NCBI GenBank assembly: GCA_037176725.1
Contig: JAZBRS010000035.1
Location: 47,440,001-47,504,000 of the forward strand
DNA: 64,000 nucleotides
Direction: 5' to 3'
Origin: Posidonia oceanica
Lineage: Eukaryota; Streptophyta; Magnoliopsida; Alismatales; Posidoniaceae
Shown here: in pieces, positions 1 through 9,599 of the stretch
Layout: the number at the start of each line of letters is the position of its first letter
Position numbering within the stretch: the first letter of the stretch is position 1
The notes under the pieces: model-generated
Seen by the model: only the letters and a program-made list of their open reading frames with translations
Database searches by the model: none
Told to the model about the DNA's origin: nothing
Translations under genes and position numbers: made by a program

Positions 1-1897
1 TGGCCGGACGAGACGCGCGACAAGGCCCGGAGTTACTACCGCTGCAGGGGTGAGCTGCCAAAGGATGGGAGGGCTGAGAGAGGTTGTGAGTGCAGCGGGT
101 GGCAGGCGAGGTGAGTTGATGGTGGGGGGAAACTTGGTTTTTGAGAAAGGAGGGAAGGCAGCTGGCTGATGGCCGCGGGCCGCTGGAGGAAGAAGGAAGA
201 AGAAAGAGAAGGCCGGAAGAGGAAGAAAAGAGAAAGGAAGGAGGAGGAGAAGGTGGGCTGGGCTACTGAAGAAAAGGAAAAAAGAAAGAAGGGGGAGACA
301 ACTATAGTGGGCCAGGCCAGATAAAAGAAAGAAAGAGAAAAGAAAAAAAGAAAATGGGGAGGAAGAAAAAGAAAGGGAAATTGGGAGGAAAAGAAAGAGA
401 AAAAAGAAGAAGAAAGTTTGAAATAAAAGGGGGGTTTGGAAATAGTTTTAGAGTAGTTGTTTTTAGGTTAAGATTTTTAATTAGGGTTTAGAAGATTGTT
501 TTTTCCTTAAAATTCCTTAATTAGGGTTAAAAGGGGTTTTAGTTTTGTTTAAGTTTTTTAATTGGATTTTAATTGCTTAAGTTTTTTAATTGAATCTCAA
601 ATGCTAATTGTTCTTAAGTTTTTGTCTTCTTTTTTAATTGTTAATTGTTTAAGTTTTTAATTGGGTTTTAATTGTTAATGGTTCTTAAGTTTTTGTCTTC
701 TTTTTTAATTGTTAATTGTTTAAGTTTTCCTTTTAATTGTTTTCTCAAAGTTTTTTAATTGTTTTGATTATTCATGTTTTTCTTAAGTCTTTCTTTTTTA
801 TTTCCTAGGTTTTCTTAATTGTTTTCTAGGTTTTCTTCTCTTTTCCTTTTTTAATTGTTTTTAGGTTTTCTTGATTGTTCTTTAAGTTTGTTTTAAATTT
901 TTCCTTAATTGTTTTTCAAGTTTGTTCTTTTAATTGTTTGTTTTTTCCTTTTTTAAAGTCCGAAATTAGGGTTTTTCTAGGTCAGTTTTAATTGGTCTCT
1001 TTCTTTTGTTTGTTTTAATTATGTTATTCTTTTATTTGTTTTAATTGCATTTTTCTTTTGTTTGTTTGAATTGTATTTTTCTTTTGTTTGTTTTTAATTG
1101 TATTAGATTGTGTTCTTAGTTTTTAGTTGCCTTTTAGCTGGATTTTTCTTCTAATTGTTTGTCTAAGTTTTTTAATTGTTTTTTAAGGTTTTGATTTGTT
1201 TCTTCTTGTGTTTTCCTTTTTTAATTAGAGTTTTAGGGTTTAATGTGGAAAAAAGGAAAAGAAAGAAGGAAAGAAAGAAGGAAAGAAAGAGAGAAAGAAA
1301 GGGAGAAGGAAAGAAAGAAAGGGAGGGAAGGAAAGAAATTAAAGATTAAATGACATGGGATAAAATAAAATGAAATAAAAATAAAGATAAAATAAAGGGA
1401 AGAAAGAGGCATAAGTGAGGAGGAGCAAGAATGAGGTGGGCCCACTGGAGAGCAAGAAAAGAAGGAGAATAAGGAGGATAAAGAGGAGAGAGAAAAGAAT
1501 AATCAGGAGAGAGAAAAGGATATTCAGGAGAGATGAGAAGGATAAAGACTTAGATTTGGAGTGGTTTTGGGTGAGTGTGTGACCTAGGATTTCTAAGGTT
1601 TGACCTAGGGTTTGAAGTGGGATTTTGGGAGGTTTTTGGAAGGATTTTAGGTTTAGAAAAAGGGTGATTTTACCTAGGTTTTCTAGGGTTTTTGGGAGTA
1701 GTTTTGTTGGGAGATTCTTAGGGTTTTTGGATGGTTTTTGGGTTGGAAAAGGGGTGTAGTTCTAGGTTTGTTTTTGGGATTTGTTTTGGGGTTTTGGTTT
1801 GAAAAAAAGAGTGTGATTTTGGGTTTAGGTTAAGGTTTGGTTCAGAAGCCACCAGAGAGATTCTACTAATTCAGCCTATCAAAATGGGGTGTCTACA
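1..1897 (-). mobile_element. 3' LTR of element B (partial, cut by window start)
   Basis: On the minus strand the LTR begins at 1897 with TGTAGACACCCC and runs down past position 1. It aligns base by base with B's 5' LTR pieces at 34950-35054, 40955-41522 and 47084-48314. It is purine-rich at 170-420 and 1250-1500, T-rich at 480-1230 and G-rich at 1550-1850. It lacks the two insertions found in the 5' LTR, so 102-106 (GCAGG) and 671-675 (ATTGT) are empty target sites. Short open frames here follow the GA or CT tracts and are not credible genes. Confidence 0.9.
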
Positions 1898-1910
1898 GAT
1901 GCCCCTCCCT
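1898..1910 (-). promoter_or_regulatory. polypurine tract (PPT) of element B
   Basis: The minus strand reads AGGGAGGGGCATC and directly abuts the TGTAGACACC start of the 3' LTR. The same 13 bases abut LTR starts at 5236, 48315 and 48468, which identifies the plus-strand priming site. Confidence 0.85.
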
Positions 1911-2091
1911 GAGCGAGGTCAAGCGAAGCGAGGCCGCTGCTCAGGGTTGACAATACACCCCACCTGGCTGGCGAGAGCACAAAATTGCTATCGACGTGAG
2001 TCACTTATTCGACGGATGTACCGAACATCGTGGCTCGTCGCCGCAATGCAAGATGCAGATGCAGATGTTGATGGAATGCAATGTATGCAAT
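1911..2091 (-). other. 3' untranslated end of element B, before insertion A
   Basis: Non-coding internal sequence. It is homologous to 5249-5430 (A) and 48481-48660 (C). It continues at 16226 on the other side of element A. Confidence 0.8.
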
Positions 2092-2096
2092 GTATG
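2092..2096. repeat. target site duplication of element A, low-coordinate side
   Basis: GTATG immediately precedes the LTR terminus TGTAGTAATCC. It is repeated exactly at 16221-16225 after the other LTR terminus. Confidence 0.93.
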
Positions 2097-2241
2097 TGTA
2101 GTAATCCTGAATTCTGATCATCCATGCATGTTACCAAAGCTTGCGTGCACCGATCAAAATAGGCTCACTATATGCGGCTGGATCCGAGGGAAGAACTCGA
2201 CTCGAAAACGCTGGCGAAAGAAAAGAAATGATAAGACAAAT

Positions 2242-2253
2242 CGGAGTCGCCAC
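2242..2253 (-). other. PBS-like 12-mer inside U5 of element A 3' LTR
   Basis: CGGAGTCGCCAC matches 12 contiguous bases of the true PBS region at 12897-12908, in the same orientation, 145 bp inside the LTR. Copies in the same relative place occur at 13059 (11 nt), 41686 and 59568. Confidence 0.7.
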
Positions 2254-2419
2254 CGGGTCTGTTGAATTGGAAGACAAGGAAAATCAGGGGGTTAAGCATG
2301 AAAAGACATGCAAAACCGGATGCAAGGAGGGGCAAAGGGATACAATGCTAAGCTAGACTACGCTATGCTATGCTATGCTATGACTCATACCTAGGATAAA
2401 GGAAAGGTCGATGCAAGGC

Positions 2420-2535
2420 AAGAGAAAGGGCAATGACTCCTGTTACGCACGGGGAAGGTGTTAGGCACCCCGATACGTCCGAGAGTCGGTCTTTCTTAGG
2501 CAATCTCGTGCTAATGCAGGGAATTGCTAGCCTAA
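2420..2535 (-). other. conserved U5 block of the LTRs
   Basis: On the minus strand this includes TAACACCTTCCCCG followed by GTAACAGGAGTC. The block recurs in every LTR that reaches this region: 13240-13350, 31205-31300, 40535-40610 (plus strand), 41865-41960 and 59745-59840. It stays recognisable between the otherwise dissimilar A and B/C LTRs, which suggests a functional part of U5 or R. Confidence 0.6.
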
Positions 2536-2739
2536 TGCCTAAATGCCATAAATGCCTATCTGCTATGCAAGGGAAATAAACGTGCTATCTATGTGCTCAG
2601 CCACGCTGCTAGTGTTCCGAACTGCGCGGACCCTGGTTCGTGAGAACTCCTAAGTAGTAGACATCATAGCCCTATATGCAGATGCAAGCGGTAAAGCAAA
2701 ACTGTGGGGAAACCAAGCAATGCAAGCGATAAAGCAAAG

Positions 2740-2875
2740 CGAGTGCGGAAAATGGTGCGAAAATGCAGAAAATAATGCGAGGCACGGAAAACGAGGCAAG
2801 GAGCAGAAAACTATGCAAAGGAGCGGAAAAGCGATGCCAAATGCGGAAAACGATGCAAAATGCGGAAAACGAGTG
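2740..2875. repeat. degenerate short tandem repeat in element A LTR
   Basis: Irregular copies of words such as GGAAAACGATGCAAAATGC. They are related in position and wording to the ~30-bp minisatellites of the B/C-type LTRs. The 5' LTR equivalent is 13565-13740. Confidence 0.55.
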
Positions 2876-2915
2876 AAATCGGTGCTTTAAAATGGCTGTC
2901 AGCCATCTGCAAGCA

Positions 2916-5015
2916 TTGGACGCTGGCAACACCAGCGTCCAACGTTGGACGCTAGCACTGCTGGCATCCAACACCTGCTGGAGGCAAACAACTTGCAATT
3001 TTGAAAAACAATGCATTCTAACTATATGGATGCAGTATAGATGCAAATATGCAACTACATGGGTGCCTGACATGCAGATCTAATCGAACAGAAGATTAGA
3101 AAAGGAATCAGAGCAAGGAGCAAACCAGAATCAAGGATTAAAGCAAGCAGGTTGTTGGACGCCTGTAGGCTGGGCATCCAACTTTAGACGCCAGAGTGAT
3201 AGGCGTCTAACACAGGCCAGAAGACAGAGGAGAGAGAGAAGCATACAAAAGTAAAATAAAAAGGGGATCATGCATTTGAGCTGCTGGAGATGAGCATGGG
3301 GCAAACAAGCAAACAAGGGAAGCATAAAATAAACAATCAGACCTTACCTGTGCTAAGTGCTAGGCCAGAGGCACAACTAGGTCGTTGGACGCGAGCTAGG
3401 CCGGCGTCCAATGTTGGACGCCAGCACCAGCAGCGTACAACACCCTAGGAGGCACAACACACAAAAGACATGCATAAAACAGCCAAAATAATCCACAGAA
3501 ATTAAAGAACAGTTGCAAAGGAAGCTATACATGCATGGAAATGCAGAAGATAGGCAAACAAGCAAGATCAGGGCATTAAACTAGCTTTAAACAAAGGAAT
3601 GAGGAGCCAGGACGTTGGACGCTAGAGCCAGTAGCGTCCAACGACCAAAGCTTGCAGGCTTACCTGTTCTAAAGGGGGAGCTCAGCTCTGACCCCACCTA
3701 TATGCATGTAGTTATGCTAAGGCATGCCAGAACAAAATAAACACCGACAGCAAGCATGGCAAGCATTTAATCTAAGAGGACAAGATAAAAAGGATGCATG
3801 CATAAGAATATAAGCTTAAAACTTGCGAAAGGGAATGAACAACTTAATGAAATCCTAGCAAACCTAAGCATGGTTGCCATAGGGGCCAAGCATCTCTAAG
3901 CAAGCATGGATCGCAAAATAACATCAAAAATATGCATGATGTAGGTATGGCAGCAAGCTATGGCTAACAGATATGTTGGACGCTAGGTGAACCAGCGTCC
4001 AACATTGGACGCGGCTCACCCTAGCGTCCAACGCAGGCAGGAAGCAGATGGACATTAAAGCATGCAAAGAGGATTTTAAACAACAATGGGACAAGCAAAC
4101 AGACATAGCATGGCATCAGAGAACACTTAAAGAAGCATATAGCATGGATTTGCAGAAAAGCATGAAAGGATAAAGCATGGGAAGCATTAAAACATGGGCA
4201 AAGCAAAACAGAGTGTTGGACGCTGCTGTAGCAGGCGTCCAACGTTGGACGCACCAGCTGGTGCGTCCAACACACTGAACTCCCTCTTGGCCATGAATCA
4301 CTACCAAAAGGACTCAAAATATTGTAAAAATGCATGGGGACGTAACACTAAGCATGCAAGACTACAGGGGATAGATGGCTTACCGTTTGAAGGCCTGGAA
4401 CGGCAGCTCCACCCAGCCTACCGGAGTTGCAGGTGTGCTGACAGCAGCTACTTCGGCAAGGTCGCGCGAGCAGCTCGGAGCAACGAAGAGGTTGGCAACT
4501 GGTCGAGGATGGAGAGGGGATATCGCTCTTGCTCTTGGAAGTGGCAAATTCTCCTCTGGCTCAATGTGGTGAATGCTAGAATGGCTGGAACTTGCGGTTT
4601 TGTTGCAATGACATGAGTTCAAGTGCTGACAGCGGATCTTGCAGAGGATTTGCAGGCGATGTCAGAGGCTCATGGGTGTGTGGGAGGCTCGAGGAATATC
4701 AGGGCTGTGGCAGAGGCATGTCAGATGGCCGGCGGAGCCATGGCGGTGGCTGACACGGGCGATCGAAGGTGTAAGGGTGGAGAGAGCAGGATTTCCGGTT
4801 GAATTGGCAATGATGGGTATCTAAGGTAGTTACTCATCCTTGGAAGGTAGTGGATGAGCTGGAGGGCGAGAGAGGACAGGTAGTAAGTGCAGGGAAGCGC
4901 AGGATTGGACGGCTGGTGAGCTGGAAGGGGCGGAACAGCCGCTACTACCCTCGAGCCGTTGGATGCCAGACCAGAGGGCGTCCAACGTTGGACGCTGCCT
5001 GTTCCAGCGTCCAAC
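2916..5015. repeat. seven dispersed hairpin modules (GTTGGACGC / GCGTCCAAC) in 3' LTR of A
   Basis: The modules lie at 2916-2972, 3154-3211, 3384-3441, 3614-3642, 3975-4032, 4215-4271 and 4958-5015. Each holds one or two ~29-bp hairpins with an outer stem GTTGGACGC paired to GCGTCCAAC, and a variable interior that often extends the stem. At 3184-3210 the stem reads TTAGACGCC paired with GGCGTCTAA, a compensated change. The unit at 4244-4271 is a near-perfect 28-bp palindrome. In several modules the second hairpin is roughly the reverse complement of the first, giving a ~58-bp dyad. No function is known to me. Confidence 0.85.
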
Positions 5016-5235
5016 ACACTCAGGTGGCACAAGCTGCTAATGGGCTTGGGTTTGGGCTTAGAAGGGTTGTAAAAGTTGTAAAAAGGCTTGGTAAAGACTT
5101 CTAGGGTTTGGGCAAGGTTTTGGGCTTGGTAATGGGTTAGAAAAATGGGTTAGAAAAGGGATGCCATTCCAGAGTCCACACGAGCCTGCAAGAGAAAACA
5201 AACAACTTCCGGGCTGTCAGAATGGAGTGTCTACA

Positions 5236-5248
5236 GATGCCCCTCCCT
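5236..5248 (-). promoter_or_regulatory. polypurine tract of element A
   Basis: The minus strand reads AGGGAGGGGCATC directly next to the 3' LTR start TGTAGACACTCC at 5235. Confidence 0.85.
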
Positions 5249-6833
5249 GAGTGAGGTCAAACGTAGTAAGACCGCTGCTCAGGGTAGACAAGACACCCTA
5301 CCTGACGCCGGCAGGAGCGCAAATTGCTATGGGCGTGAGTCACTTATCCGGCGGATGCACCGGAAATCGTGACTCGATGCTGCAATGCAGATGCAGATGC
5401 AGGATGCTAATGCAATGCAATGCATGCTAATGCAAAAGTTAGTGCAGAAGTTATGTTAGATGTTAGTGTAGAACTGGTATGTGATGCGAATGCCGACACT
5501 GCACTAGTATGAACTAGTGCACGTGCGAGTGCTGTGCATGGGGAGATGCTATGCTGATGCATGGTAATTGCTGGTACTAGTGCCGATGCCGATGCATGGG
5601 GCTTGCTATGCTACAGATGCTAATGCTTGAGTGCTAGTGCTTGAATGCTTGCAGGTTCTGATGCTTGAGGTGAGTGCTTGCTAATGCTTGTAAGTGTTAA
5701 TGCTTGAAAGTGTAGGTGCCAATGCTGTGCGTGCTTGTGCTAATGCTGGGGCAGTGCAGAGTGATGCATGGAGAAAAAGCAATGGGTTCTATAGGGCAAT
5801 GCGGCAAGTTGGCTACTTGCCCAAGCTTGCGCAAAAGGCTGCTCCGGGAGAGCTAACGCGCTTGCCACTTGGGCAGGCTGCCAGCCCGAGGGAGACCAAG
5901 GGCCTTTGTCCGTTCAGGACAAGTAAAACAAGCAGGAGCTCGCGAGGCCGTGAGAAGGAGGAAGTGCTTACCTCAGGCGAGGCAACAGATAGGCAGAAGA
6001 GGCGGAAGGGGCAATGCAATGCGGAGGGGGGGTCCTAAGCAATGCAAGAAAGTGAATGCAAATGCAGATGAATGCAAATGCTAGAATGTTGTGCAAATGA
6101 CATGCCTACACTAACACTTACTACGCTGAAACTCCCCTGGGGGAAAGCGGGATGGTACATGCATGTGGAAAAAGTGGAAATGAAATGCAATGCTGTCGCT
6201 GGCCAATGCATGTAGGCCAAGCAACGGGGGTGCCATTCGCAAAGCTCAGCTGTAGACGAATGGCAATTCAAGTGCATGGGATACAGCAGAAAGTAAATAT
6301 GCTAAAAGTAAAATAGGGGATGTGCATGCAGCAACGGGTACTAAAAGACCCGGGAAAGCGGAATGCGGGAGTTGATGGAAGGACCATAGAGGAGTGGCAG
6401 CGCAAATAAGGGCACAATGCATGAGATGTTATGCAGTGGGATGCAAGGTAAAAACAGTGGAACGCCGGACACACGGAATCGAGAAAATGATCCCAAGACC
6501 GAGCACTATTGCAGGTGCCATCCGAGGCCGGCAAGCTGCGAAAGTCATGCAGGTGCCGAGGATGATACCTTAAGCAATACGTGAACCAAGGGTTCGGATC
6601 CTAAGCACGCAATGTCCGTGTAATGCTGAGATGCGGTACTAGGACTGGCTCTACAAGGAGGTACAAAGAAGCTACATGATGCTATGCAATGCGAATGCTG
6701 TGAAATGCAGTGTACAACTAGATGGAACGCCGGGCACGCGAGACCGGAAAAACGATCCTGGTCGCGCGATGTCCGGGCGATGATGAAATACTAATGCCAT
6801 GCAACAAAATGCTATTACACTAAGATGAAATGG
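5249..6833 (-). other. 3' UTR of element A, no gene seen
   Basis: The first ~150 bp match the same region of B and C. From 5370 to 5780 the sequence is a degenerate run of words like TGCTAATGC and GATGCATG. A splice-donor-like site in element sense lies near 5966. The open frames here have no recognisable domain. Confidence 0.6.
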
Positions 6834-7575
6834 GTGATAGGTTAACGGACCTATCGCCGGATAGTTAGGGATATCAGCCCGCTGGGGAGTTAACGGACTC
6901 ACCACCGGATAGTTGGGGCTATCAGCCTGATGGATGGTGACAGGCCAGCGAGTCTGTCAGGCAAGAGGGGTGATTACAAGTGCGACAGCTTGTAACCACG
7001 AATGCAACGGAAATATCATACCCGAGGGTGTGGCAGAGGTCCGTAGATGCTCCCGTAACAGTTAGGGATATCAGCCCAAATGCAGATGGAAATGGGACAC
7101 CATGGGGTAGCCGAATAAAGATGCCCCTGGTATCGGTGAACGATACCAGGGGGCAGTCGAAGCGCCCCTGACATCAAAATGCAAGGCGGAGACAACATTA
7201 ATGGGTTTGTCAGCCGAGTAGTTAGGGCTACCAGCCTGAATGCAGTGAGGTGGAGGTAGGGGCTCACCGTGCAAAGTGCAATGACGGTGGGGGATGCAAT
7301 GGAATAATGCAAATGCAGGGTGATAAGTTTACGGACTTATCGCCGAATAGTTGGGGATATCAGCCCGTATGCAGCGTGGATATGCGGGACGACATTTTAA
7401 CGGACGTCAGCCGAGCAGTTAGGGCTGCCAGCCCAATGCAGCGGAATGCAAAGTGATAGGTTAACGGACCCATCGCTGAGCAGTTAGGACTGCCAGCTCG
7501 AATGCAGCAATGATGGTATAATAAAATGATAGGTTGACGGGTCCATCGCTGAGCAGTTATGTCTACCAGCCCAGA
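6834..7575. repeat. hairpin-repeat array 1 in 3' UTR of element A
   Basis: Composite units of about 46 bp carry two successive hairpins. Class 1 has a variable stem around TTAACGG or TTTACGG: GATAGGT/ACCTATC at 6835, GAGT/ACTC, GATAAGT/ACTTATC at 7322. Class 2 has a variable stem around TTAGGG followed by CAGCC: GATA/TATC, GTAG/CTAC near 7218, GCAG/CTGC near 7417. The linker is usually CGCCGA or CGCCGG. Stems change in compensated pairs while loops stay constant. Confidence 0.82.
7124..7152. repeat. 11-bp-stem hairpin conserved in A, B and C
   Basis: CCCCTGGTATC, a 7-nt loop, then GATACCAGGGG: a perfect 11-bp stem. Related but imperfect hairpins occur at the matching place in B (about 17675-17703) and C (about 49943-49968). 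Confidence 0.75.
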
Positions 7576-8975
7576 TGCAGAATGATGCGGAAAGGAAACA
7601 GAAACCCATCGTGATAGGCGTGCAATGGTCTCAGCGTGGGCATGCTTCGTGGCGTCACGGGGTGACAAACGCGGTACATGCCAGTCGTCATGGACCTGCC
7701 CACGTGGTGGGCAGTGAAACTTGAAAATCGCGAAGCCTCTAAGCGAGGCAGGCAAAAATGCTCGTCCCTGGCCCCGATTTTCGAAAACAGGGAGAAAGGA
7801 AGAAGATAAAGATATATTACAACATGCATGTTTTGGTGGCTTTGGACTCAAAGCAGTTGTGCCATAAAGATGCTCTTGCAGTTCCTGACTCAGGAGATCT
7901 CGATCCTCGAGAGGCGCCATGCCGAGTTGTGGTCGGTGGCTCTCTTTCTCACTATTGGTTCGGGATGAGGCCTTGGCTTTGCAGAGTATAGCCTTCCGCT
8001 GCGGGGTAGCAGAAACGTCGGATGTAGCTTCTCAGCCTCCGTCTCAATTCTTCAGGGACCAACTACCACTTTTGACGCTCACAGGATAAATCTTTCTTTT
8101 CCCCTCATGAGTGACTGGAGTTGCATCTAGCCTACCAAGGGGGTAGAGATGTCTGCAGAGGAGATTGGAGCGTGCTGCTGCACTCGGAGGGTGGGGCCAG
8201 GTCCTCCTGATAGTGCATCTCGTGCAGTTGCTAGTGTGGCACTTGAAGCTGATAGCTGAGGTGGCTTCGACACTCGTCCGAGTCACTCCTCTCATGAGTG
8301 CCTTCTTTCTTCAACTTCTTTCTGCATTTGTTCTTTTGTGCTCAGCATGCATATCAGGTTGTCATTTCTTTTGCTCACATGACCTCTATTCTTTTGGATA
8401 TGCATGTCTTCGCCCTCTTAGGGTAGCAGTCCCAGAAGAGGCGTTGAGAGTTCGGCTGATTGGCGTACACCCTCGACCTCTGCAATGTGTCGACAGCCTC
8501 TGGCTATGCTCTGCTCTGCTTTGGTCTTATCCATGATCGGTGCTCTCTGGTTAAGGTGGATCTCGCTTCGGGAGCATTGAGCTCAGCGAGTCGCTCTATT
8601 TTGCTCTAGTTTCACTCTGTAGCCACATACAAGAGATGGCACTGCTTGACATCCTCCAGGCGCTACTTGTCTGTCCAAAGCCGGGTTTCTGATTATACAA
8701 ATGTTTGTGGGTTTCGTATATTTTAGCAGGGGAAAGGACAAACATGTTTTTGGGTTTTGCGTTGGTTTTGTATTTTATGATTTTGTTTAGGAAAACATAA
8801 AGGGGAAAACCAGTAGAAAGGCAAAGAAAATATTTTTGCTATTTTTTATTTTCTTGATTTTTTTTGGCTTTATGCTTTACAGAATGCAAGAAATGATATG
8901 TACATGCGATAAATGACAATGCATGATGACAGATATGTGCAAGATGGTGGATGTGCATGCAAAGTGATTGATATG
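7576..8975. other. unassigned segment of element A internal region
   Basis: From about 7990 to 8690 the composition changes to near-even GC with pyrimidine-rich plus strand, unlike the ATGC-rich sequence around it. Frames on both strands up to 186 codons are open, but none shows a motif I recognise. The segment could be captured host sequence or an old insertion. From 8690 to 8975 it is AT-rich and non-coding. Confidence 0.4.
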
Positions 8976-9184
8976 TGCAGGTGATAAGTTGACGGACTTA
9001 TCGCCGAATAGTTAGGGATATCAGCTTGAATGATAAGTTGACAGACTAATCACCGAGCAGTTAGGGCTGCCAGCCCAATGATGATAAGTTGACGGACCTA
9101 TCGCCAGATAGTTAGGGGTATCAGCCCATTGGTGGTAGGTTAACGGACCTATCGTCGGATAGTTAGGGGTATCAGTCCATTGGG
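8976..9184. repeat. hairpin-repeat array 2 in element A
   Basis: Four composite units of the same two-hairpin design as 6834-7575, including GATAAGT/ACTTATC with GATA/TATC at 8980-9025 and GGTAGGT/ACCTATC near 9134. It is separated from the first array by the unassigned segment. Confidence 0.8.
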
Positions 9185-9599
9185 GATGCATGCAGAAAAA
9201 GGAATGCAGGTTTTTAGGGTTTTTTGCTATTTTTTATGCTTTTTATGATTTTCTAACATGGCAAGAAAACACAAAGAACAAAACGAAACAAAACAAAAAG
9301 GAAAGACAATGCAGGAAACAAAAGAGAGGTAAGAAAGACTTACCTGCCAGCAACCTCGGGAGGGAGGTGCTGGGTCTGCCCCTGCGTTGCTGATGCTGTC
9401 GGTGAGATCTGCTGTTGGCAGTGCAAGGAGCACTGGGGCTACTTGTGCTGGAGAAGGGGCTTACCTAGAGGGTGTTGTGACTGGGCTTGCTGTCGATTCT
9501 ACCGTTGCGCTTCCGAGCGTCCCCCAGACAAACAGGGAGGGATAGGAAGGGGCGATTGCGCCGATGGGATTGGAAGGACCCACCAGAGCAGAGCTGGAT
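9185..9599 (-). other. spacer 3' of gag in element A with splice-donor-like sites
   Basis: No coding similarity. In element sense a perfect donor consensus CAG|GTAAGT lies at 9338-9346, and a second AGGTAAG near 9460. In B the protease reading frame begins at the corresponding place, and there is no trace of it here. Confidence 0.55.

Larger units (their letters stand above)
2097..5235 (-). mobile_element. 3' LTR of element A
   Basis: The LTR is 3,139 bp. The first 140 bp differ from the 5' LTR copy by five substitutions and a 5-bp indel, and the pair also differs by several larger indels at the hairpin modules, so the insertion is not very recent. Its low end (U5) is homologous to the low ends of the 5.5-6 kb LTRs of B and C, but most of the rest is unrelated. 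Minus-strand splice-donor-like sites (AGGTAAG on the sense strand) lie near 3347, 3661 and 4378. Confidence 0.92.

Noticed and set aside
1233..1445. Hydrophobic Phe/Ser-rich peptides along GA/CT tracts (also near 35579, 36874 and 47648)
   Set aside because: Low-complexity polypyrimidine translations, not membrane proteins.
2242..2253. tRNA gene or tRNA fragment
   Set aside because: Only 11-12 nt match a tRNA 3' end; there is no cloverleaf around it.
7360..7920. 186-codon minus-strand frame in element A
   Set aside because: It crosses hairpin repeats and unrelated sequence, has no homologous frame in B or C, and shows no motif.
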